In this document: piece by piece, positions 26,400 through 34,062 of the stretch
Position numbering within the stretch: the stretch's first letter is position 1
How the letters are laid out: every line of letters begins with the position of its first letter
Made by a program: the position numbers and the translations under genes
DNA from: Kitasatospora sp. GAS204B
Lineage (GTDB): Bacteria > Actinomycetota > Actinomycetes > Streptomycetales > Streptomycetaceae
Length of the DNA stretch: 64,000 bases
Assembly: GCF_029892155.1 (NCBI RefSeq)
Contig: NZ_JARZAG010000001.1
Coordinates: 310,001-374,000 of the forward strand
Direction: 5' to 3'
The notes under the pieces: generated by a model
The model's input: the letters and a program-made list of their open reading frames with translations, nothing else
Told to the model about the DNA's origin: nothing
Databases searched by the model: none

Positions 26400-27329
26400 T
26401 CAGGCCCGGTCCGCTACTCGTTCGCCGAGTAGTCCTTGCGGTCGCAGCAGCAGGACCAGGATGAGCAGGACGAAGGCCCACACGTCGGCCCAACTGCCGC
26501 CGCCGAGCTGTTGCATGCCGGGGACGTTGGAGATGTAGGCGGTGGCGAGGGCTTCGGCGAGGCCGAGCACCAGGCCGCCGAGCATCGCGCCGTAGATGTT
26601 GCCGATGCCGCCGAGAACGGCGGCGGTGAAGGCCTTGAGGCCGGCCTGGAAGCCCATGCTGTAGTCGACCTCGCCGTAGCGCAGGCCGTAGCAGACGGCG
26701 GCGACGGCGGCGAAGAGGGCGCCGATGCCGAAGGCGGCGGCGATGATCTTGTTGGTGTCGATGCCCATCAGCTGTGCGGTGTCCGGGTCCTGGGCGGTGG
26801 CCTGCATGGCGCGTCCGGTGCGCGAGCGCTGCACGAACAGGGCCAGGATGATCATGCAGATCGGGGCGGCGAGCACGGTGAACAGGTCACCGGACTGGAT
26901 CCGGATGCCGGCCAGGTGCCAGGGTCCGGCGGCCAGTTGGGGGAAGGCGCGGGGGCTGGTGGCCTTGGGGTAGAGGTTGTGCACGGCCTGCTGCAGGGCG
27001 AGCGAGAGGCCGATGGCGGCGATCAGCGGTGCCAGCCTGGGGGCGTTGCGCAGCGGGCGGTAGGCGAAGCGTTCGGCACCGAGCGCGATCAGCACCGAGG
27101 TGAGGGCGCCGCCGATCAGCATCAGGGGCAGCGCGAGCCAGAGGCTGGTGCCGTGCGGCAGCACCAGGTAGACGGTGAGCGCGCCGAAGCCTCCGGTCAT
27201 GAAGATCTCGCCGTGGGCGAAGTTGATGAGCTGCACGATGCCGTAGACCATCGTGTATCCGATGGCGATCAGCCCGTATGTCGAGCCTAGGAAAAGGCCG
27301 TTGGCGAGTTGTTGCGGCAGGGTGTGCAC
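26400..27329 (-). CDS. livH: Branched-chain amino acid ABC transporter permease LivH
   Basis: 309-aa membrane permease of the same importer, with about eight hydrophobic helices. Family segments are LANGLFLGSTYGLIAIGYTMVYG at the start (read in two parts), LINFAHGEIFM, DPDTAQLMGIDTNKII and AAVLGGIGNIYGAMLGG. The GTG start at 27329 is followed closely by the LivH signature. It lies 19 bp before livM and 117 bp after livK on the minus strand. Confidence 0.95.
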   Translation of the reverse strand: MHTLPQQLANGLFLGSTYGLIAIGYTMVYGIVQLINFAHGEIFMTGGFGALTVYLVLPHGTSLWLALPLMLIGGALTSVLIALGAERFAYRPLRNAPRLAPLIAAIGLSLALQQAVHNLYPKATSPRAFPQLAAGPWHLAGIRIQSGDLFTVLAAPICMIILALFVQRSRTGRAMQATAQDPDTAQLMGIDTNKIIAAAFGIGALFAAVAAVCYGLRYGEVDYSMGFQAGLKAFTAAVLGGIGNIYGAMLGGLVLGLAEALATAYISNVPGMQQLGGGSWADVWAFVLLILVLLLRPQGLLGERVADRA

Positions 27330-27446
27330 CGCAGCCTCCAGGTCGGTGGTGCCGGCGTCGCGTGGTGCGCGCGGAGTGAGGGGGGACGCGGGGCCGCGCG
27401 CGCGGTCTTCGCGCGGGCGGCCCCGTGGCGGGTCGGGTGGTGCGGG

Positions 27447-28676
27447 TCAGCCGTTGAAGGTGCCGGTCTTGACCGAGGCCCACTTGCCGCTGGTGACCTG
27501 GTACACGGTCAGCTGCTTGTTGGTGGTGTCGCCGTACTGGTCGAAGGAGACGTGTCCGGCGATGCCGTCGAAGTCGCTGGCCTGCACGCCGGCCACCACC
27601 TTGGCGCGCGCGTCGCTGGGCAGCTTGCCGTTGTTGGCGCTGACCACGCTGCCGATCGACTTGATGATCGCGGTGGCGGCGTCGTACGAGTAGCCGCCGT
27701 AGGTGCCGTAGTCGCCGGGGTAGTTGGCGGCCTTGTACTTGGCGATGAAGTCCTTGGCGGTGGCCAGGGTGTCGACCGGGACGCCGACCGAGGTGGCCAG
27801 GTCGCCTTCGGAGCCGGCGCCGGCGGTGGAGATGTAGGTGGCGGAGAAGATGCCGTCGCCGCCGAACAGCGGGATGTTGGCGCCGGCCGCCTTGAGCTGC
27901 TTGGAGAGCAGCGAGGCCTCGTCGTACTGGCCGCCGTAGTAGAGCAGGTCGGCGCCGGAGGACTTGATCTTGGTGACCAGGGTGGAGAAGTCCTTGTCCC
28001 CGGTGTTGACGTGGTCGGTGCCGGCGATCTGGCCGCCGTCCTTGGCGAAGGCGTCCTTGAAGATGCCGGCCAGGCCCGCGCCGTAGGCCTGCTTGTCGTC
28101 CACCACGAAGGCGTTCTTCTTGCCGGCGGCGCTGGCGTACTGGGCGGCGAAGGCGCCCTGCAGGGCGTCGGTGGTCGCGGTGCGGAAGTAGGTCTTGTAA
28201 GCGCGGGTCTTCTGGCCGCTGGCCCAGTTGGGGCCCTGGGTGAGCGTGGGGTTGGTGTTGGACGGCGAGATCTCGACCAGGTTGGCGGTCGCGAACACCT
28301 GCTGCATGGACTGCGCCACACCGGAGTTGAGCGGGCCGACGACGCCGAGCACGCTGGAGTCGGCGACCAGGCCGGTGGCGTTCTGCTGGCCGGTGGCGGG
28401 CTGGGCCTGGTCGTCCAGGGCCTTGACCTTGAACGTGACGCCCGGCACCAGGTGGTTGGCGTTGGCGTCGTCCACGGCGATCTGCACGCCGTACTGGATG
28501 CCCAGGCCGGTGGCGGAGTTCTGGCCGGAGAGCGGGGCGTCGACGCCGATGGTGACCGTCAGGCCGCCGGACGCGCTGTTGCTGCTGGACTTGTTCCCGC
28601 CGCGGGAGCCGCAGGCGGTGACGGTGAGGGCTCCGGTGAGGGCGATGCTCAGCACAAGCAGTGAACGATGACGCAC
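27447..28676 (-). CDS. livK: Branched-chain amino acid ABC transporter substrate-binding lipoprotein
   Basis: 409-aa exported binding protein (type I periplasmic-binding fold). The signal peptide ends in a lipobox TVTAC, so it is lipid-anchored outside. Typical segments are VTIGVDAPLSGQNSATG, VVGPLNSGVAQSMQQVF, YDAATAIIKSI and HVSFDQYGDTTNKQLTVYQV. It is the first gene of the liv operon. A purine-rich GAAGGGGAA precedes the GTG start. The longer 117-bp gap to livH may lower downstream expression relative to the binding protein, as is common in ABC operons. Confidence 0.94.
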   Translation of the reverse strand: MRHRSLLVLSIALTGALTVTACGSRGGNKSSSNSASGGLTVTIGVDAPLSGQNSATGLGIQYGVQIAVDDANANHLVPGVTFKVKALDDQAQPATGQQNATGLVADSSVLGVVGPLNSGVAQSMQQVFATANLVEISPSNTNPTLTQGPNWASGQKTRAYKTYFRTATTDALQGAFAAQYASAAGKKNAFVVDDKQAYGAGLAGIFKDAFAKDGGQIAGTDHVNTGDKDFSTLVTKIKSSGADLLYYGGQYDEASLLSKQLKAAGANIPLFGGDGIFSATYISTAGAGSEGDLATSVGVPVDTLATAKDFIAKYKAANYPGDYGTYGGYSYDAATAIIKSIGSVVSANNGKLPSDARAKVVAGVQASDFDGIAGHVSFDQYGDTTNKQLTVYQVTSGKWASVKTGTFNG

Positions 28677-29299
28677 GAGGGGTTCCCCTTCTGGTGTGAA
28701 GGCAGCGGGCCGTGGGCGGCCGCGGCCGGTTCGCGCACTGGGGCAGCCCGATCTGGTTGGCTCGATCCGGTGGCGCGGTGACTGGCCGTGACTCTAGAGC
28801 GGCCGGGCGGCCGGTGGCAGGGGTGTGCGCCTGCTGTGATTCTCTTGTTATGAGCACCTTATGCTGGCGTCTCGCATGCTGGACTTTCGGGGAGCGCCGG
28901 AGGTCTCACTGTTTCTGACGAATCGTCAGGTACTGTCCCAATGGCCGGGGAACGAGGTGGTGATGGGCGATCTGTTCGGTGAGCGGACATGATTGTCCGA
29001 GTGGGGCCGTCTGGTCACCCGCGTCCGGAATGCGGACCTGACGCAGTGTCGGCAGCCCTGCCAGGCGCTGCGCGCAGGGCCGCCGATGCGTAGCGGGCCT
29101 GGCCATAATGTTACGCAACGTCACAGAGGGGAGTCGCTGTCGCCTGCTCGGCCGGCCCTGCACATGACGGCGCCCCCTCGTCGGCCAAGGACCTGCCCAG
29201 TGCGGGCGGTGGCCAAACGGAGGGGGCGCGTGGGTCTGGTCGGGCCGGCGATTCGTGCCGGTGGTGCGGTCGCCGGTGGAGCGGTCGCCGGTGGTGCGG
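28677..29299. other. Intergenic region upstream of livK; no convincing gene
   Basis: About 620 bp between livK (minus) and the end of the thioesterase gene (minus). Small frames present lack codon bias and ribosome sites. The livK promoter should lie here. TAATGT near 29106 on the plus strand resembles a -10 box but leads into no clear gene. The right end holds the candidate terminator of the thioesterase gene. Confidence 0.5.
29170..29229 (-). terminator. Candidate terminator of the thioesterase gene
   Basis: GCGCCCCCT (29170-29178) pairs with AGGGGGCGC (29221-29229). The 42-nt interior can form a second small hairpin. It lies about 70 bp beyond the thioesterase stop. Confidence 0.5.
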
Positions 29300-29779
29300 T
29301 CAGAGGTCGCGCAGCGCGCAGGTCAGCCGGCAGCTGGTGATCCGGCGCCCGGTGTCGTCGGTGATCGCGATCTCGTAGGTGGCCGCGGTGCGGCCCTTGA
29401 AGACGGCGGTGGCCACGCCGGTGACCAGCCCGGAGGTGGCCGAGCGGTGGTGGGTCACGTTGAGGTCCACGCCCACCGCGTACCGGCCGGGGCCCGCGTG
29501 CAGCATCGCCGCTATCGACCCGAGCGTCTCGGCCAGCGCCGCCGAGGCGCCGCCGTGCAGCAGGCCGTAGGGCTGCTGGTTGCCCTCGACCGGCATGGTG
29601 CCGACCACCCGGTCACCGGAGGCCTCCACCACCCGGATGCCCATCTTGTCGCCGAGGGTGCCCCCGGAGAAGGTGCTGGGCTCCACGCCGAGCTTGGCGA
29701 AGTGGTCCAGCACGTCCTGCGGCACGTCCAGCACCAGGGGGGCCTGGGCGACGGTTTCGGTGGGGGGCTGCTCGGTCAT
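29300..29779 (-). CDS. PaaI-like hotdog-fold thioesterase
   Basis: 159-aa protein of the hotdog acyl-CoA thioesterase family. The helix motif YGLLHGGASAALAETLGSIAA carries the HGG signature and the catalytic-type Glu. The strands VGVDLNVTHHRSATSG and GRTAATYEIAITDDTGRRI complete the fold. PaaI-type enzymes hydrolyse hydroxyphenylacetyl-CoA or related aromatic acyl-CoAs, but the substrate here is not fixed. It diverges from polA across a 200-bp region with tandem repeats. Confidence 0.88.
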   Translation of the reverse strand: MTEQPPTETVAQAPLVLDVPQDVLDHFAKLGVEPSTFSGGTLGDKMGIRVVEASGDRVVGTMPVEGNQQPYGLLHGGASAALAETLGSIAAMLHAGPGRYAVGVDLNVTHHRSATSGLVTGVATAVFKGRTAATYEIAITDDTGRRITSCRLTCALRDL

Positions 29780-29807
29780 CGGTCATCTCTCCTGGTCGCC
29801 GGTGATC

Positions 29808-29851
29808 TGATCTTCGGTCGTGATCTTCGGTCGTGATCGCCTTTCGTGATC
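29808..29851. repeat. 13-bp tandem repeat between thioesterase and polA
   Basis: TGATCTTCGGTCG occurs twice in perfect tandem (29808-29820, 29821-29833). A degenerate third copy TGATCGCCTTTCG (29834-29846) and a partial fourth follow. The repeats lie 29 bp upstream of the thioesterase start. Confidence 0.8.
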
Positions 29852-29982
29852 GTACGACCGGGACCGTCCGATGTGGGCGCTGGCCCGCCCGCGAGCGGGC
29901 GGTGTTGCCGGTTCGGGTTGTCGGTGCGGCGCCCTAGGATCGAGGGCGGTAGTTGCTGGATCGGCTAGGAACGGACGTTGAC

Positions 29983-32736
29983 GTGGCGCAGCGGAGTGCG
30001 GGGCAGAGCGCGGGCAGTACGGGCGGGGCGGCCGGGGCGCGGCCCCGGCTGATGCTGCTCGACGGCCATTCCCTGGCGTACCGAGCGTTCTACGCCCTGC
30101 CGGTGGAGAACTTCAACACCACCACCGGGCAGCCGACCAACGCGGTCTACGGCTTCGCCTCGATGGTCGCCAACACGGTGCGCGACGAGGCCCCCACCCA
30201 CCTCGCGGTCGCCTTCGACGTGTCGCGCAAGACCTTCCGCTCCGAGGAGTTCCCGGACTACAAGGCCAACCGGGCCAAGACCCCCGACGAGTTCCGCAGC
30301 CAGGTCGGCCTGATCGGCGAGCTGCTGGACGCGATGAAGGTGCCCCGGATGTCGCTGGAGGGCTTCGAGGCCGACGACATCATCGCCACCCTGGCCACCG
30401 CCGCCGAGGCGGCCGGCTTCGAGGTGCTGATCGTCACCGGCGACCGCGACGCACTGCAACTGGTCACCGAGCACACCACCGTGCTCTACCCCACCAAGGG
30501 TGTCTCCGAGCTGACCCGCTACACCCCCGAGAAGGTCGCCGAGAAGTACGGCGTGACGCCCAGCCAGTACCCGGACCTGGCGGCGCTGCGCGGCGACCCG
30601 TCGGACAACCTCCCCGGCATCCCCGGCGTCGGCGAGAAGACCGCCGCCAAGTGGGTCAACCAGTTCGGCTCCTTCGACGAGCTGGTGGCCAGGGCCGACG
30701 AGGTCAAGGGCAAGATCGGCGAGAAGCTGCGCGAGCACCTCGACTCGGTCAAGCGCAACCGGGTGCTCACCGAGCTGGTGCGGGACGTCGAACTGCCGCT
30801 CGGGGTGGCCGATCTGGGCCGTGAGCCGTTCGACCGGGAGGCCGTCGGGCAGCTGATGGAGTCCCTGGAGTTCCGCAACCCCAACTTCCGCGAGCGGGTC
30901 TTCGCGCTGGACGTGGGCGCCGTCTCGGAGACGGCCGCCGCCGAGACCGCGCCGGGTGTGGAGGTCGCGGGCGAGCTGCTGACCGAGCCTGGCGCGCTGG
31001 CCGGCTGGCTGGCTGATCACGCCGCCGGGCCCGCCCCGGTCGCGCTGGCCGCCGTCTACCAGTGGGCGCTGGGCAGCGGTTCGGTCCAGGAGGTGGCGCT
31101 GGCCACCGCCGAGAGTGCCGCCTGGTTCGACCCCGCCCAGCTGACCGAGGCCGACGAGCGGGCCTTCGCCGGCTGGCTGGCCGATGCCGCGCGCCCCAAG
31201 GCGCTGCACATCGCCAAGCAGGTGATCCGGGCCTTCGCCGAACAGGGCTGGCAGATCGAGGGCGTGGCCGCCGACACCGCGCTCGCCGCCTACCTGGAGA
31301 AGCCGGGCCGGCGCACCTTCACCCTGGAGGTGCTCGCCGAGGAGTACCTGGGCCGTTCGCTGGCGCCCGTCGAGGCCGCCGAGAGCGGTCAGCTCGCCTT
31401 CGACGCCCCCGAGGACGACCCGACGGCAGGCGCCCAGGCGCTGATGGTCCAGGCCCGCACCGTGCTCGACCTGGCCGAGCTCTTCGAGGGCCGGCTGGCC
31501 GAGCACGGCGCGGTCGAGCTGATCCGCGACATGGAGCTGCCGATCGCCGCGCTGCTGGCCCGGATGGAGCGCACCGGCATCGCCGCCGACCGCGCATGGC
31601 TGCAGTCGCTGGAGAGCCAGTTCGCCGCCGAGATCCAGCGGGTGGTGGAGGAGGCGCACCGCGCCGCCGGGCGGGAGTTCAACCTCGGCTCGCCCAAGCA
31701 GCTCCAGGAGATCCTCTTCAACGAGCTGGGCCTGCCCAAGACCAAGAAGATCAAGACCGGCTACACCACCGACGCCGACGCGCTGACCTGGCTGGCCGCC
31801 CAGACCGAGAACGAGCTGCCGGTCATCCTGCTGCGCCACCGCGACCAGGCCAAGCTGCGCACCACGGTCGAGGGCCTGCTCAAGACGGTCTCGCCGCAGG
31901 GCCGGATCCACACCACCTTCAACCAGATGGTCGCCGCCACCGGCCGGCTCTCCTCGCAGGACCCGAACCTGCAGAACATCCCGGTCCGCACCGAGGAGGG
32001 CCGCCTGATCCGGCGCGCCTTCATGGTCGGCGACGGGTACGAGTCGCTGCTGACCGCCGACTACTCGCAGATCGAGCTGCGGATCATGGCCCACCTCTCC
32101 GAGGACGAGGCGCTGATCGAGGCCTTCGCCACCGGCGAGGACCTGCACACCACGGTCGCCTCCTCGGTCTTCAGCGTGGCGCCCGCCCAGGTGGACGCCG
32201 AGATGCGCCGCAAGATCAAGGCGATGTCCTACGGTCTGGCCTACGGGCTCTCCGCCTTCGGGCTCTCCCAGCAGCTCGGCATCAAGCCGGCCGAGGCGCA
32301 GGGCCTGATGGACACCTACTTCGAGCGCTTCGGCGGGATCCGCGAGTACCTGCACCGGGTGGTCGAGGAGGCCCGCGCGACCGGGTACACCGAGACCCTG
32401 CTCGGCCGCCGCCGCTACCTGCCGGACCTGACCAGCGACAACCGCCAGCGCCGCGAGATGGCCGAGCGGATGGCCCTCAACGCCCCCGTGCAGGGCTCGG
32501 CCGCCGACATCGTGAAGATCGCGATGCTCCGGGTGGACGCGGCGCTGACCGAGGCGAAGCTCAGCTCCCGGATGCTGCTCCAGGTGCACGACGAAATCGT
32601 CCTGGAGCTGGCCCCGGGCGAGCGCGAGCCCGTCGAGGCGATCGTCCGCGAGCAGATGGCCGGCGCCTACGACCTGCGCGCCCCGCTGGACGTCTCGGTC
32701 GGCGTCGGGCCCGACTGGGAGGCGGCGGCGCACTGA
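29983..32736 (+). CDS. polA: DNA polymerase I
   Basis: 917-aa repair and lagging-strand polymerase. Residues about 20-300 are the 5'-3' exonuclease (LMLLDGHSLAYRAFYALP; VTGDRDALQLV; RGDPSDNLPGIPGVGEKTA). Residues about 310-520 are the 3'-5' exonuclease-like region, but the DxE proofreading motif is not recognisable, so proofreading is probably lost. The polymerase domain has motif A (TADYSQIELRIMAHLSEDE), motif B (RRKIKAMSYGLAYGLSAFG) and motif C (LQVHDEIVLE). GTG 29983 is the likely start, with TAGGAA upstream; the in-frame TTG at 29953 is less likely. Confidence 0.96.
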   Translation: MAQRSAGQSAGSTGGAAGARPRLMLLDGHSLAYRAFYALPVENFNTTTGQPTNAVYGFASMVANTVRDEAPTHLAVAFDVSRKTFRSEEFPDYKANRAKTPDEFRSQVGLIGELLDAMKVPRMSLEGFEADDIIATLATAAEAAGFEVLIVTGDRDALQLVTEHTTVLYPTKGVSELTRYTPEKVAEKYGVTPSQYPDLAALRGDPSDNLPGIPGVGEKTAAKWVNQFGSFDELVARADEVKGKIGEKLREHLDSVKRNRVLTELVRDVELPLGVADLGREPFDREAVGQLMESLEFRNPNFRERVFALDVGAVSETAAAETAPGVEVAGELLTEPGALAGWLADHAAGPAPVALAAVYQWALGSGSVQEVALATAESAAWFDPAQLTEADERAFAGWLADAARPKALHIAKQVIRAFAEQGWQIEGVAADTALAAYLEKPGRRTFTLEVLAEEYLGRSLAPVEAAESGQLAFDAPEDDPTAGAQALMVQARTVLDLAELFEGRLAEHGAVELIRDMELPIAALLARMERTGIAADRAWLQSLESQFAAEIQRVVEEAHRAAGREFNLGSPKQLQEILFNELGLPKTKKIKTGYTTDADALTWLAAQTENELPVILLRHRDQAKLRTTVEGLLKTVSPQGRIHTTFNQMVAATGRLSSQDPNLQNIPVRTEEGRLIRRAFMVGDGYESLLTADYSQIELRIMAHLSEDEALIEAFATGEDLHTTVASSVFSVAPAQVDAEMRRKIKAMSYGLAYGLSAFGLSQQLGIKPAEAQGLMDTYFERFGGIREYLHRVVEEARATGYTETLLGRRRYLPDLTSDNRQRREMAERMALNAPVQGSAADIVKIAMLRVDAALTEAKLSSRMLLQVHDEIVLELAPGEREPVEAIVREQMAGAYDLRAPLDVSVGVGPDWEAAAH

Positions 32737-32742
32737 TGGTCG

Positions 32743-32774
32743 GGCCGCCGGGCTCCGTGCGGGGTCCGGCGGCC
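32743..32774. terminator. Convergent terminator after polA
   Basis: GGCCGCCGG (32743-32751) pairs with CCGGCGGCC (32766-32774) across a 14-nt loop, directly after the polA stop and before the end of the converging Uma2 gene. Confidence 0.6.
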
Positions 32775-32782
32775 GGCTGCGA

Positions 32783-33328
32783 TCAGTACGGCAGCAGGCC
32801 GGTGGTGTCCAGGACGAAACCGAAGGGCGCCGGGATGTGGACGGATTCCCCGAAGACGGCGTCCTCCCGGAGCCGGTAGCGGTCGTTCTCGGGTTCGCTG
32901 AGCAGCGTCACGGTCTTCTGCCCGGGATCGACGATCAGGTAGGCGGGGATCCCCATCTGGGGATAGTCCCGGACCTTTCCCTCCCAGTCGTTCTCCGGGT
33001 TCGAGGGCGAGACGATCTCGACGGCGATCAGGGCGAGTTCGGCGGGAATCCTGTTCTCCGTGGTCGCCATCGCGTCCTCGGGGAGGTAGGTCAGGTCCGG
33101 GTTGCGTAGCTTGCCGACCGCGGGCGACGACAGATCGGAGTTCCCGGTCGCCAGGTAGCCCTCGGGTGCGTGCGCCTCGAACTGGCGCTGGATCAGGGCG
33201 AGGTTGCGCTGGTGGATACCCGACGGCGAGGCCTGCATGATGATCACCTCGCCGGAGAACTCGACCTTGATGTTCTTCGGCGCGATCCTTCGGGCTTGCT
33301 CGATCAGGTCGAGGTGGTGCGCGTACAT
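32783..33328 (-). CDS. Uma2-family (DUF820) restriction-endonuclease-fold protein
   Basis: 181-aa protein with the Uma2/DUF820 layout: VEFSGEVIIMQASPSGIHQRN, then the PD-(D/E)XK-like core RNPDLTYLPED, IAVEIVSPSNPENDWEGKV and GIPAYLIVDPGQKTV. The acidic residues D (PDLTY) and E (VEIVSPS) plus Lys (GKVRDY) are kept. Such proteins are numerous in cyanobacteria and streptomycetes, and their role is unclear. ATG 33328 follows GGAGG; the 15 extra upstream codons lack family character. It converges on polA. Confidence 0.88.
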   Translation of the reverse strand: MYAHHLDLIEQARRIAPKNIKVEFSGEVIIMQASPSGIHQRNLALIQRQFEAHAPEGYLATGNSDLSSPAVGKLRNPDLTYLPEDAMATTENRIPAELALIAVEIVSPSNPENDWEGKVRDYPQMGIPAYLIVDPGQKTVTLLSEPENDRYRLREDAVFGESVHIPAPFGFVLDTTGLLPY

Positions 33329-33515
33329 CTGTCCTCCAGGGCCGACTCGCCCCAGCGTAGACGGCCGACTCATGGCCCGGGGTCACTCGCGGGGGCTCGC
33401 GTGCCGGCCCGGTCCGCCCGCTAGGATCCGCTCCTGATCTTGGTGGACCTATACGAGGGCGGGGCAGGCGTCCGAGAACGAGCAGCAGCAGCCGAGCGAC
33501 GAGGGCAGCGGAGCG

Positions 33516-34055
33516 ATGCGCGCCCTGCTCGGACGGCTCGGCGAGCGCCGGGGCGGCGCGCTCGCGGTCGCGGCGGGGGTGCTGGTGCTGGCCGGCGGCG
33601 CCACCTGGCTCGCGGCGGGCGGGGGCTCCACGGCCCGGGCCCACTCGGCGCCGGTTCCGGCGGCGAGCAGCGCTGCGCCGTCGGCCAGCGACAGCCCGAC
33701 GCCGTCCGCCTCGCCGACCCCGAGCTCGCCCCCGCCATCGGCCACGCCGCCCGCGACCAGCGCCGCGCCCACCCGTACCGAGCCGCCCGCCACCACGGCC
33801 GCGCCCAAGCCGCGCAGCACGGCACGGGCGACCGCCAAGCCGGCCCAGCCCTCGGCTCAGCCGCGCTCGACGGACCCGCACGACATCCCACCGGTGCCTT
33901 GCGGAACATCCTGCGTCGTCGGTACCCCACCGGGACCGGCGCCCTGCCCGCCGCACAGCATCAATCAGTACCCGCCCTGTGACCCGGTCCAGAGCGGCAT
34001 CCCACTGCCCCTGCCGACCGCGCCGCTGCCCATCCAGTACCCCCCGATCCCCTGA
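33516..34055 (+). CDS. Membrane-anchored or secreted Pro/Ser/Thr-rich protein
   Basis: 179-aa protein. The N-terminus has a short basic start and one hydrophobic segment (GALAVAAGVLVLAGGATWLAA), either a signal anchor or an export signal. Residues about 45-125 are an extended Pro/Ala/Ser/Thr linker. The C-terminal about 50 residues have four Cys (PCGTSCVVGTPPGPAPC..YPPCDP) that could form two disulfides. GGAG lies close before the ATG. The antisense frames here are long only because of the low-complexity linker. Function unknown. It ends 7 bp from the converging helicase gene. Confidence 0.6.
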   Translation: MRALLGRLGERRGGALAVAAGVLVLAGGATWLAAGGGSTARAHSAPVPAASSAAPSASDSPTPSASPTPSSPPPSATPPATSAAPTRTEPPATTAAPKPRSTARATAKPAQPSAQPRSTDPHDIPPVPCGTSCVVGTPPGPAPCPPHSINQYPPCDPVQSGIPLPLPTAPLPIQYPPIP

Positions 34056-34062
34056 CGCCCCG

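Noticed and set aside
28906..29163. Minus-strand 85-codon frame upstream of livK
   Set aside because: No codon bias, ribosome site or recognisable motif.
33449..33838. Antisense frame over the Pro/Ser-rich gene
   Set aside because: It exists because the low-complexity linker is open in several frames; the plus frame has the anchor, start and Cys-rich end.
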